64,000 nt of DNA, from contig NZ_JASAOF010000021.1 of the NCBI RefSeq assembly GCF_029952525.1, forward strand, positions 1 to 64,000. The letters run 5' to 3'. Source of the stretch: Saccharopolyspora ipomoeae (lineage in GTDB: Bacteria > Actinomycetota > Actinomycetes > Mycobacteriales > Pseudonocardiaceae). The position numbers were made by a program, and so were the translations under genes. The notes under the pieces are model-generated. The model made no database searches, was not told where the DNA came from, and worked only from the letters and a program-made list of their open reading frames with translations. Positions 1 through 7,897 of this stretch are shown one piece after another; within the stretch, counting starts at the first letter, position 1, and every line of letters begins with the position of its first letter.

Positions 1-325
1 GGTGCTCGTGGCGCTGGCGCACCTCCCAGCCCTCGGCCACCCCGCCCTGCGGCCGACTGCCCCGCACGAACGGCGCGGAACCCGGATACCCAGCGGGCCC
101 AGGCGGTTCTGTGATCAGGTCTGCCGAGTACAGCGGATGCAGCGTGATCCCGTCGTAGGTCGTGGTGGCGAGCACGTCCTCCACAAGTGATGGAGCTGGC
201 GCGTTCTCGTCGAGCATCTTCGACTTCCGAAGGACCTTCTCAACCTGCTGCCGCCACTGCGCAGAGGTTGCCGGGGGAAATTCGCCACCGACGGTGGGAT
301 GTTCCCTACCCACAGATGCTGTCAT
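1..325 (-). CDS. mutA: Methylmalonyl-CoA mutase small (beta) subunit, N-terminal part, cut by window edge
   Basis: The reverse strand is open from an ATG at 325 to the left edge (108 codons, no stop). The translation contains GEFPPATSAQWRQQVEKVL, then TTTYDGITLHPLYSAD, then a G-Y-P-G-S-A-P-F-V-R-G stretch. Together these are the hallmark N-terminus of the non-catalytic small subunit of B12-dependent methylmalonyl-CoA mutase, which pairs with MutB and interconverts succinyl-CoA and methylmalonyl-CoA. An AGGGA about 10 bases upstream of the ATG is a modest ribosome site. Only about a sixth of the usual ~600 residues is visible. A mutase at the border of a catabolic region could feed propionyl-CoA-derived carbon into the TCA cycle, but co-regulation is not shown. 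Confidence 0.85.
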   Translation of the reverse strand, partial: MTASVGREHPTVGGEFPPATSAQWRQQVEKVLRKSKMLDENAPAPSLVEDVLATTTYDGITLHPLYSADLITEPPGPAGYPGSAPFVRGSRPQGGVAEGWEVRQRHEH

Positions 326-790
326 CAGTCCAAGTTCCCTACTTCGATCAGGGCAAACCAGGACCCGCCGCTCTAGCGGTGAACGCCGGCCTCGTCACGC
401 GGTTGCCAGCAGCAAGCTAGAGCGATGCGCAGGCGCGCGTCAACAGGAAAGTGATGTATCCATAGTGTTGGTATTGCTATGGCAAGTCTAGGAAGTGCAG
501 ATTTGCAGTCTAAGTGAACCGTTGGTAGTCCTAGTTCGAGTGCGTCCTGGAGACGTGGGCGCCAGGCCGTCTTGCGGGCTGAGTCATGCCGGTCGAGGCT
601 CGTCACACTGGCCAGAGCGGGCTGCACGCATTTCCGATCGCGCCATCGTTCGACTGAGCCGATGGTCCGACGGTGGCGACCGGCCCATTGGAGCGACGGG
701 CGGCCTGCGCCGCGTCCGGAGTGGCAGCAGAGACGCTGCGGTTGCTCCGGGTGTATTCCTCGCCGACTTGTTGCGGCGTCAAACCACCTG
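326..790. other. Non-coding interval between mutA start and AraC gene end
   Basis: I see no convincing gene here. It must hold the mutA promoter on the minus strand. An inverted repeat CCATAG/CTATGG with an 11-base spacer lies at 460-482, about 135 bases upstream of the mutA ATG. On the minus strand TTGCCA overlaps one arm, so this may be a promoter/operator. Confidence 0.4.
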
Positions 791-1825
791 TCAGAGAGGG
801 GGTGAGCGGCGCGCGGTCTCTGACGGCAGGACGCCGAACCTCTTGCGGTACTGCTCGGCGAATCGGCTCAGGTGGAAGAATCCCCACCGTGTGGCGACGT
901 CGGTCACGGAACCACCTGAGGCGAGTTCGAGGTGCGCGCGATCGAGCCGCACCCCGCGGAGGTAAGCGGTCGGCGACACTCCGACCAGGTCCCGGAAGCC
1001 TGCCTGGAGCGCTCGTGGGCTGAGAGCCGCAACCGCAGCGAGATCAGCAGTGGTGATCTCGTCCTCGGGATGTTCGTTGATGTACTCCACGGCCTGACGG
1101 ATCTTCGCCCGCCGTGTGCGTATCGGCCTGTCGTTCAACGCCGGGCTCAGCTGACTCGGCACTGTCAGGAGAAGCTGGGTCATCAGTGCGGATTCGATCT
1201 CGCGGCAGGCCGCCGGGATGCTGGCGAGCCCGGCAGGGCGACAGCATTCGGTGTACAGGAAGCGAACGGTTTCGATCAGCGCCCGGCTCATCTCGGTCCT
1301 GAGGTTGAAAGCCAGGTCAAATTGGATGTCTTCGCCGAGCGGTGGTCCGACCAGCTTGGCCGCGTGGGAATCGAGCAGCGCTTTTGGCAGCTTGACGTGG
1401 TATTGCCAGGAGTCGGCACTCATGCGGACCATCAGTGGAGCGCAAGGCCCGAAGGCCACTCCGGCTTCGCCGCCGGAGAAGGTTCGGCGGTGGCCACCCT
1501 GTTCTGCGGTGGCTTCGCCTGTGATCGGAATGTTGATGTGATAGCACTGCCGCATCGGCGGGCCCTTGATCGTCACCATTGCGCCATAGGCCAGCTGACC
1601 GATCGTGAGCCGTGGAGACTGCGCTAGCTCGAGTCGAAAGTCCAGGCTGCGCTCGCCGGTGATCTTGACCTCGTGTTGGCTGAACGTCCGGGACGTGTGT
1701 TCCCGGGCAGCATCGAGGTCCGCCGTGTGCAAGCGCAGAGGGGCAGCGGTGCCCGTGGGGAATCGCGCGCCGGAAGCGTTGACCTGATCGCGCTGCGCCG
1801 CCTCGTCATGGTGACGACCGACCAT
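791..1825 (-). CDS. AraC-family transcriptional regulator (first of two paralogues)
   Basis: A 344-residue protein with an N-terminal sensing domain of the AraC-binding type (about residues 40-200, including SPRLTIGQLAYGA and SADSWQYHVKLPKALL). A C-terminal double helix-turn-helix covers about residues 240-340, with TTADLAAVAALSPRALQ as the first HTH and VTDVATRWGFFHLSRFAEQY as the second, the normal AraC/XylS signature. It is divergent from the cytochrome P450 gene at 2035, so that promoter is its most obvious target. The protein is clearly homologous along its whole length to the AraC regulator at 14837-15823, which sits at the far end of the same plus-strand gene run. The ATG at 1825 has no strong Shine-Dalgarno, so the start is uncertain by some tens of codons. 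Effector unknown. Confidence 0.9.
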   Translation of the reverse strand: MVGRHHDEAAQRDQVNASGARFPTGTAAPLRLHTADLDAAREHTSRTFSQHEVKITGERSLDFRLELAQSPRLTIGQLAYGAMVTIKGPPMRQCYHINIPITGEATAEQGGHRRTFSGGEAGVAFGPCAPLMVRMSADSWQYHVKLPKALLDSHAAKLVGPPLGEDIQFDLAFNLRTEMSRALIETVRFLYTECCRPAGLASIPAACREIESALMTQLLLTVPSQLSPALNDRPIRTRRAKIRQAVEYINEHPEDEITTADLAAVAALSPRALQAGFRDLVGVSPTAYLRGVRLDRAHLELASGGSVTDVATRWGFFHLSRFAEQYRKRFGVLPSETARRSPPL

Positions 1826-1968
1826 GGCGGCAGAGTATGGCCCACGTGCGCAGGAGGGTCAACTGACAAGTCACCCGCCCGTTGATCCGACGTCGTTTTG
1901 CGGCTACTCGTCGTCGCCTCGAGGATAGTGGTCCATATCTCATCCAAAATAAAATGTGTCATGTAGCA

Positions 1969-1991
1969 CGTGCACCTGGTTCAGATGCACG
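1969..1991. promoter_or_regulatory. Inverted repeat in AraC/P450 divergent intergenic region
   Basis: CGTGCA and TGCACG are separated by 11 bases, 44 bases before the P450 start codon and just downstream of an AT-rich patch (1945-1960). It is a candidate operator for the divergent AraC regulator. This is inferred from position only. Confidence 0.3.
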
Positions 1992-2034
1992 ACCTGAAGA
2001 TCACGTCAGTTCGGACATCGAGGAGAACCGCCCC

Positions 2035-3228
2035 ATGACAAGCGCAGTCGCGTTCAACCCGCTCACGCCGGACTACCAGCAAAACCCCTACGATTACTAC
2101 CGGACGATGCGCCAGGAGTCGCCCGTCTACTACATCGAGCCGCTCAACCTGTGGGCACTGTTCAGGTATGACGACGTGATCACCACCGTCAAGCGGCCGG
2201 ACCTGTTCTCCTCCAAGGACTGGATCGCGAACACGCTGGGTGAGTTCGACGTGGTGCCCGAGGTGCCGTCGCTGATCTCGATGGATCCGCCGGACCACAC
2301 CCGCCTCCGGAAGCTGGCGAACAAGGCCTTCCTGCCCGGCGTGATCCGGAAGATGGAGGACGGTATCCGGCGGCTGATCAGCGAGCTCCTCGACGAGGTC
2401 CAGGACAAGGATGAGTTCGACTTCGTCAACGACTTCGCCGCGCACGTACCGGTCAACGTCACCGCACAGATCCTCGGGGCTGATCCGGAGATCGCGCGCA
2501 ACGAGTTCAAGCGCTGGACGATGGATCTGCTCCAGGCGCCGAACCGGACCGTGCTGCCCCAGGAGGATCTGGACCGCATCCGGACCAGCGTCAACGAGCT
2601 GCGCGCCTATTTCACCGACCTGATCGCCTACCGGCGGAAGAATCCTTCGAACGACCTGGTCTCGGCCCTGGTTGAGGCTGAGGAGGACAGGCAGGCACTG
2701 ACCTCGGACGAGATCCTCAGCCTGGTGTTCCTGCTGCAGTTCGGTGGCTCGGAGACCCCGTCGCACCTGATCAGCTCGGCGCTGTACGAGTGCTTTCAGA
2801 ATCCCGAGGCACTGGCAGCGGTCAAGTCCGACCCGGCTGCGACTGCGAAGGTGATCGACGAGGCCTTCCGGCACATGTCTCCGGTGCACTTCCTGAGCCG
2901 CACCACCACGCAGGACATCGAAATGCACGGCATCACCATCCCGGCGAACTCGATCGTTCTCTCCTACATCGGCTCGGCCAATCGCGACGAGACGATCTTC
3001 GACGACCCTGACAAGTTCGACATCAACCGCCAGGGTGTCAGCAAGCACCTGGCCTTGGGGCTGGGCACCCACTACTGTATCGGCGCCCTGCTGGGAAAGA
3101 TGATGTGCGGCACGGCTCTCGGTGCGGCCCTGGAGCGAATGCCGAACCTGCGGCCGGTGCACGACACAGTGGAATGGATGCCGTCGTGGTGGGTCCGCGG
3201 CCTCGCCAAGTACCCGGTCCGCCCCTAG
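2035..3228 (+). CDS. Cytochrome P450 monooxygenase
   Basis: A 397-residue soluble bacterial class I P450. The heme-ligand loop LGLGTHYCIGALLG carries the proximal Cys. The K-helix ExxR is present as EAFR. The I-helix oxygen-activation motif reads FGGSETPSH, a variant of AGxDT with Glu-Thr in place of Asp-Thr. The open frame extends back to 1882, but the ATG at 2035 follows GGAGAA and begins where family proteins begin. It is followed after 50 bases by a fused ferredoxin/reductase that can supply electrons from NADPH. The divergent AraC gene is a likely regulator. Substrate unknown; the surrounding genes suggest hydroxylation as an entry step of a degradation pathway. Confidence 0.93.
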   Translation: MTSAVAFNPLTPDYQQNPYDYYRTMRQESPVYYIEPLNLWALFRYDDVITTVKRPDLFSSKDWIANTLGEFDVVPEVPSLISMDPPDHTRLRKLANKAFLPGVIRKMEDGIRRLISELLDEVQDKDEFDFVNDFAAHVPVNVTAQILGADPEIARNEFKRWTMDLLQAPNRTVLPQEDLDRIRTSVNELRAYFTDLIAYRRKNPSNDLVSALVEAEEDRQALTSDEILSLVFLLQFGGSETPSHLISSALYECFQNPEALAAVKSDPAATAKVIDEAFRHMSPVHFLSRTTTQDIEMHGITIPANSIVLSYIGSANRDETIFDDPDKFDINRQGVSKHLALGLGTHYCIGALLGKMMCGTALGAALERMPNLRPVHDTVEWMPSWWVRGLAKYPVRP

Positions 3229-3278
3229 CAGACGCCGTCGATCCATTCCTATCCGCATTCTCCAAGGACGCTCCCACA

Positions 3279-4949
3279 ATGCCGCACGTGATCACGCAGA
3301 ACTGCTGCAACGACGCCTCATGCGTGCCGGTCTGCCCGGTCGACTGCATCCACCCGACGCCGGACGAACCGGAGTACTTCACCGCCGAGATGCTCTACAT
3401 CGATCCTGATGTCTGCATCGACTGCGGAGCCTGCATCGATGTCTGCCCGGTCGGAGCCATCACCCCTGATAGCGACCTCACGCCGGAGATGGCGCCCTAC
3501 GAGCAGATCAACGCCGACTACTACGCCGCGACTGGTTCCGCGGTGGACCGGGACACCGCGGATGAGCCGGCTCCGCCCAGGTGGGACATGTCGGCAGCCT
3601 CGGATGTGGGGCCTCTGAAAGTCGCCATCGTCGGTACTGGTGCAGCGGGCCACTACGCGGCCGAGGCGCTGCTGGAGCAGACCGACGTGCCCGTCCGGGT
3701 CGACATGTTCGAACGCCTGTGCACTCCGGGTGGTCTCGTTCGCTCCGGTGTTGCCCCAGACCATCCGACGACGAAGCAGGTGCAGGAGTCTTTCGACCGG
3801 ATCACGGCGCGCAAGGAGGTGCGCGCCTTCTTCAACGTGGAGGTGGGCAGCGACATCAGCCACAGCGAGTTGCTGCATCGGTACCACGCCGTGGTGTACG
3901 CCGTGGGCGCCATCGAGGGCAAGCGGGTCGGCGTGCCAGGGGAGGAGCTTCCGAACAGCGTCTCGGCGTCAGAGTTCGTCGCGTGGTTCAACGGCCACCC
4001 GGATTTCGCCACCCGCTTCTTCGACCTCTCGCACGAGCGGGCGGTCATCCTTGGCAATGGCAACGTTGCCCTCGACGTGGCGCGCATCCTTGCAGCGGAC
4101 CCCGGCGAGCTGGCGGGTACGGACATCGCTGAACACGCGCTGGACGCGCTTCGAAGTTCTCTGATTCGAGAGGTCGTGATCGTCGCTCGCCGGGGTCCGC
4201 AGGACGCCGCGTTCACCTCCCCGGAGTTGCGTTCATTGATTGAAATGGAGGGTGTCGACGTCGTCGTCGACACGGAACAGCTCGCTTCCCGGCCACTGGA
4301 CGACGACGATTCCCCGCACCGTCGGTTCAGCCGCGATCTGAAGCTCTCGCTGCTGCGCCAGGCCGCCGACACCGTCCCGGAGTCCGACCGCCAAATTGTC
4401 TTGAAGTTCTTCCGAGCACCGGAGGAGATCCTCGGCGAGGACCAGGTGTCGGGCATCCGTCTGCGTCACCGCAAGGTCGCCGACGGCACCACTGGGGAGG
4501 AGACCGACACCCTGGACTGCGGCCTGGTGCTCCGAGCGGTGGGCTACCGCGGAACCCAGATCCCGGAGGTTCCGTTCGACGAGGAACGCGGCACGATGCC
4601 CAACGAAGGCGGGAGAGTTCTGGATTCCGCCGGCGGTGCGGTGACCCCGGGCACCTACACCACGGGATGGATCAAACGCGGCCCGACCGGCGGGATCGGG
4701 ATGAACAGGAAATGCGCCCAGGAGACCGTGCAGTCCCTCTTGGCGGACTTCGTGAACGGTCGGCTGAGCACGCCCACCCACGAAATCGAGGATCTCGCGC
4801 AGCAGCTTCCCGATTCGTTCGATCTGGCCGGAGCTCAGGCGATCGACATGCACGAGGTTGACGAGGGAAACCGCGTTGACCGTCCTCGGGTCAAGGTCGT
4901 CCGGCGCGACGAGCTCCTGACCATTGCGCTTTCCGCCTCGGAGGAATAA
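3279..4949 (+). CDS. Fused 7Fe ferredoxin / FAD-NADP reductase (FprB-like)
   Basis: A 556-residue two-domain electron-transfer protein. Residues 1-110 are a 3Fe-4S/4Fe-4S ferredoxin with NCCNDASCVPVCPVDCIHP and CIDCGACIDVCPVGAI. The rest is an adrenodoxin-reductase-type flavoprotein with the FAD Rossmann motif VAIVGTGAAGHYAAEALL, the family segment GVAPDHPTTKQVQ, the NADP site ILGNGNVALDVARIL and the C-terminal WIKRGPTGGIGMNRKCA. Mycobacterial FprB has the same architecture and similar length. The chosen ATG follows AAGGACG and starts exactly at the ferredoxin domain; the longer frame back to 3105 overlaps the P450 and is rejected. Immediately downstream of the P450, it probably moves electrons from NADPH to the heme. 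Confidence 0.93.
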   Translation: MPHVITQNCCNDASCVPVCPVDCIHPTPDEPEYFTAEMLYIDPDVCIDCGACIDVCPVGAITPDSDLTPEMAPYEQINADYYAATGSAVDRDTADEPAPPRWDMSAASDVGPLKVAIVGTGAAGHYAAEALLEQTDVPVRVDMFERLCTPGGLVRSGVAPDHPTTKQVQESFDRITARKEVRAFFNVEVGSDISHSELLHRYHAVVYAVGAIEGKRVGVPGEELPNSVSASEFVAWFNGHPDFATRFFDLSHERAVILGNGNVALDVARILAADPGELAGTDIAEHALDALRSSLIREVVIVARRGPQDAAFTSPELRSLIEMEGVDVVVDTEQLASRPLDDDDSPHRRFSRDLKLSLLRQAADTVPESDRQIVLKFFRAPEEILGEDQVSGIRLRHRKVADGTTGEETDTLDCGLVLRAVGYRGTQIPEVPFDEERGTMPNEGGRVLDSAGGAVTPGTYTTGWIKRGPTGGIGMNRKCAQETVQSLLADFVNGRLSTPTHEIEDLAQQLPDSFDLAGAQAIDMHEVDEGNRVDRPRVKVVRRDELLTIALSASEE

Positions 4950-5612
4950 CAAGCCGTGGGCCATTCCCTGGTAGGCAGGAGTTGCGAGCGGGGTCCTCTC
5001 GTCTTGGGTCGCCTATGACGACGAACAGGGAACTGCGGCGGGGGCACGCAATTGCGCGCTGATCGCTGCCGAGCTCTTTGACGACCCGGCACTGCTTTGT
5101 GGACCGACCGCGAGCAGTGCCGGAATCGCGGTGCTCGGCGACGCGGGTTGTTCATGACGGAATGAATTCGTGTGGCAGTCGACCCTGCCGCCAGGGGCGT
5201 TGCTCTGGGGGGTCATGACGAAGGGCATCCCCACCGTCTGATCTTGCCGGTTTTTCTTGAGCGAGTCCGGAGCACGGGGATCCCGCTTTGACGGACCGTG
5301 CAGGTGGCACATGCGATGATTGCCGTCCTCTGCATTGTGCACCTTGAGGACGGTCGGGTGCTCTCACGCGTGTCGTAGCCTCCGCGTACTCGTTCTGCGG
5401 CGCTTCCCGGTGAAAAGGCTGTCCTCGTGGGATCAGGTTCGCTGTTCTGAAAGACTCCTCCGGGCCGAGGAACATAGAGCAGTTCTGCTTTCGCTTTCCG
5501 GACTGAACTCTGCGGTGACGGGATGGTGCTCTGTGTGTGCCAGTCCTAGCGTCTTGTCCACAACGGCGCACAAGCGCCTGACCATCGAGCTCAACAGTGG
5601 AGTTGTGCCGAT
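4950..5612. other. Long non-coding interval with a possible gene remnant
   Basis: No complete gene is supported in these 663 bases. A startless open frame at 4975-5157 (+) gives about 60 codons with protein-like composition (for example WVAYDDEQGTAAGARNCALI and LFDDPALLCGPTASSAGIA). It may be the tail of a decayed gene, but I cannot name the family. The rest looks random. Because it separates the P450 pair from the carboxylase genes, it may carry a second promoter. Confidence 0.35.
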
Positions 5613-5834
5613 ATGAACGAGCATTCGAATACCACAAGTCCGCCCTTGTTCCTCGAACGACAGCCGGTCGAAGGAAGCTGTCCCCGTTGTGGTGCTGAGG
5701 AACTCCGCAGTTATCCGGTGAATTCGGAAGGCGGCTGGTTCGACGTCGTGAAGTGCCAGGAGTGCTTGGGCACGGTCAGCCGTGAGCGCGGTCCACTGCT
5801 CGGGCCGATCAAGCTTCTCTCCGACCAGCTGTAG
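5613..5834 (+). CDS. Small zinc-ribbon protein, putative carboxylase accessory subunit
   Basis: A 73-residue protein with one zinc ribbon: CPRC near residue 23 and CQEC near residue 48, joined by an aromatic-containing strand segment (SYPVNSEGGWFDVVKCQEC). A second copy of the same small family is encoded at 19730-19990, also beside a HyuA/HyuB pair; shared features are PVE..CP.C, a YPV segment and VVKCQ.C. Its stop lies 11 bases before the HyuA start. Acetone and acetophenone carboxylases carry a small zinc-containing subunit in addition to HyuA/HyuB-like subunits, so I infer this is a minimal equivalent. The ribosome site is weak (GGAG, 11 bases before ATG). Function is inferred from context; no catalytic residues are visible. 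Confidence 0.75.
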   Translation: MNEHSNTTSPPLFLERQPVEGSCPRCGAEELRSYPVNSEGGWFDVVKCQECLGTVSRERGPLLGPIKLLSDQL

Positions 5835-5845
5835 CGAAGGGATCA

Positions 5846-7894
5846 ATGATGATCGCAGTCGATGTGGGCGGCACGTTCACCGACGTTGTCGCCTTGCGAA
5901 ACGGCCGGATCGAAACGGCGAAGGTGTCGACGGACTACTCCGACGTCAGCCAGCCGGTGATCGAGGGTGCGGCAGCGCTGGGAGTTGAGGACGCGAGCTA
6001 CTTCAACCACGCGAGCACTCACGGACTGAACGCCGTGATCACCCGCCGGTTGCCGAAGATCGGCTTTCTGGCGACAGAAGGCCACCGCGACATCCTCGAC
6101 ATGGGACGCGTGTGGCGCCCGCCGGAGGCCATCCTGGACCCGCGATGGCGCCGGAGCTTCGGGGACGCGTCCCGGCCGCTCGTGCCCAGATACTTGCGGC
6201 GCGGCATCCGCGAGCGCGTCACCGCCGAGGGCGCTGTGCTCTTCGAACTCGACGAGGAGCAGGCAAGGGCGGAGCTGGAGGTCCTGCGCCGGTGCGATGT
6301 CGCCGGCGTGGCGATCTGCCTGATCAACGCGTACGTCAACCGCGCGCACGAGCAGCGCCTGCGGGAGCTCGTGCAAGAGGTCCTCGGGAATGTGCCGTGC
6401 TCCATCTCCAGCGAGGTCTCTCCGCTGGCCAAGGAGTACGCGCGTGCCTCGACTACGGTCGTCGACGCTCTGATGAAGCTGATCTACGCCGACTACACCG
6501 CGAAGTTGGAGAACGGGCTCGCCGAGATCGGCTTCACCGGTCAGTTGAACTTCGCGGACTGCGCTGCGACTTTGGTCCCTTCACAGCGCGCGATGGAGCA
6601 GCCGTTCCGGATCGTCTTCTCCGGCCCGGCAGCCGGCACTGTCGCAAGTGCTCACTTCGGCTCCCTGATCGGCGAGTCGAACCTGCTCTGCGCCGACATC
6701 GGTGGTACCTCCTGTGATATCAGTGTCGTGACCGATGGAGAGCCGTTCGTCAACACGAGTTTTGAACTCGAGCACGATCTCGTGGTCAATGCGCTGGCGA
6801 ACGATGTCAGCGCGATCGGTGCTGGCGGTGGAAGTCTCGTCACCATCGGTCGGACAGGGGAGATCCAGGTCGGTCCCAGCAGTGCGGGGTCCGTTCCCGG
6901 GCCGGCTTGTTACGGGCGAGGCGGTACCCAGCCCACCACCACCGACACGTGTCTGATGATCGGGATCATCGACCCGGACACGTTCGCCGGGGGGAAGCTC
7001 AGCCTCGACCGAGACCTGTCCCGCAAGGCTTTCGAGACCCTCGAGTCGGAGTTCACCCTCGCTCAGCGCGTCCGGTACGCCTACGAGATGGCGGTGCACA
7101 ACATCGCCGAGGGCGTGTTCAACGTGGCGATCAAGAACGGCGTCGATCCCCGGGATTTCAGCCTGATCGCCTACGGGGCGGCAGGGCCGATGTTGCTCCC
7201 GGCTGCAATGGACATGGTGCACTGCAAGCAGGTCGTCGTACCGCCGAACCCGGGCTTGTTCTCCGCGCTGGGACTGCTGTCGGCGGACCAGGTCTACACC
7301 GCCAACCGCAGTGCGTACATGGTGCTCAGCCCGGAGATCGCACCACGCATCGACGCGCTGTTCACCGAGATGGAGAACCAGATCCGGGAGCGGCTCGACC
7401 CGGGCACCGAGGTCACGTTCGAGCGCAGCTACGACGGGCACCTGGTCGGCCAGAGCTGGGAGACCCCGTTCGTCCCCGTTCCCGGCGGCAACATCGATGA
7501 TGACGCCATCGAGGCGATGATCCGCGCTTTCCACGAGGTCTACGAGGAGCGTTCGCACAACCGCTTCGACGCGTTGCCGGTGGAAGGAGTGACCTTCCGG
7601 GTGCGTGCGGTGCTGGATACACCGAAGGTGAGTTACCCGGAAATTCCACGGCGAGCCGCAGACGAGCCGCTCGAGAGGAGCCGCACGGTGACGCTGCGGT
7701 ACCTGGGCGACACCGACGCGGATGATGCCGACGCCGGGCAGCAGGCCGACGTCTACGACCGCGCTGCGCTGCGGGCTGGCGACGAGCTAGAGGGTCCGAT
7801 CATCGTCAACGAGGGGCTGTCGACCAGCCACGTCGCGAAGCACCAGCGCATGACCGTCGGTCCATACGGCGAACTCATCATCCGGAGGAAATGA
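5846..7894 (+). CDS. HyuA-family ATP-dependent subunit (acetone/acetophenone carboxylase or hydantoinase type), copy 1
   Basis: A 682-residue hydantoinase A/oxoprolinase-family protein. The N-terminal phosphate-binding motif is AVDVGGTFTDVVAL. The second ASKHA-type phosphate motif is ADIGGTSCDISVV, with IVFSGPAAGTVASAHFG before it. The C-terminal domain (about residues 500-680) matches the family's usual end. In this family the subunit uses ATP to activate either a cyclic amide or, in acetone/acetophenone carboxylases, the ketone and bicarbonate. It is co-directional with the zinc-ribbon gene (11-base gap) and HyuB (3-base gap). The neighbouring aldehyde dehydrogenase and acyl-CoA synthetase fit a carboxylase better than a hydantoinase, but sequence alone does not exclude N-methylhydantoinase or 5-oxoprolinase activity. 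Two adjacent ATG codons (5846, 5849) follow GAAGGGATCA. Confidence 0.88.
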   Translation: MMIAVDVGGTFTDVVALRNGRIETAKVSTDYSDVSQPVIEGAAALGVEDASYFNHASTHGLNAVITRRLPKIGFLATEGHRDILDMGRVWRPPEAILDPRWRRSFGDASRPLVPRYLRRGIRERVTAEGAVLFELDEEQARAELEVLRRCDVAGVAICLINAYVNRAHEQRLRELVQEVLGNVPCSISSEVSPLAKEYARASTTVVDALMKLIYADYTAKLENGLAEIGFTGQLNFADCAATLVPSQRAMEQPFRIVFSGPAAGTVASAHFGSLIGESNLLCADIGGTSCDISVVTDGEPFVNTSFELEHDLVVNALANDVSAIGAGGGSLVTIGRTGEIQVGPSSAGSVPGPACYGRGGTQPTTTDTCLMIGIIDPDTFAGGKLSLDRDLSRKAFETLESEFTLAQRVRYAYEMAVHNIAEGVFNVAIKNGVDPRDFSLIAYGAAGPMLLPAAMDMVHCKQVVVPPNPGLFSALGLLSADQVYTANRSAYMVLSPEIAPRIDALFTEMENQIRERLDPGTEVTFERSYDGHLVGQSWETPFVPVPGGNIDDDAIEAMIRAFHEVYEERSHNRFDALPVEGVTFRVRAVLDTPKVSYPEIPRRAADEPLERSRTVTLRYLGDTDADDADAGQQADVYDRAALRAGDELEGPIIVNEGLSTSHVAKHQRMTVGPYGELIIRRK

Positions 7895-7897
7895 GCC

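Noticed and set aside
1981-3279. 432-codon minus-strand frame opposite the P450
   Set aside because: Shadow; the plus strand has complete P450 motifs.
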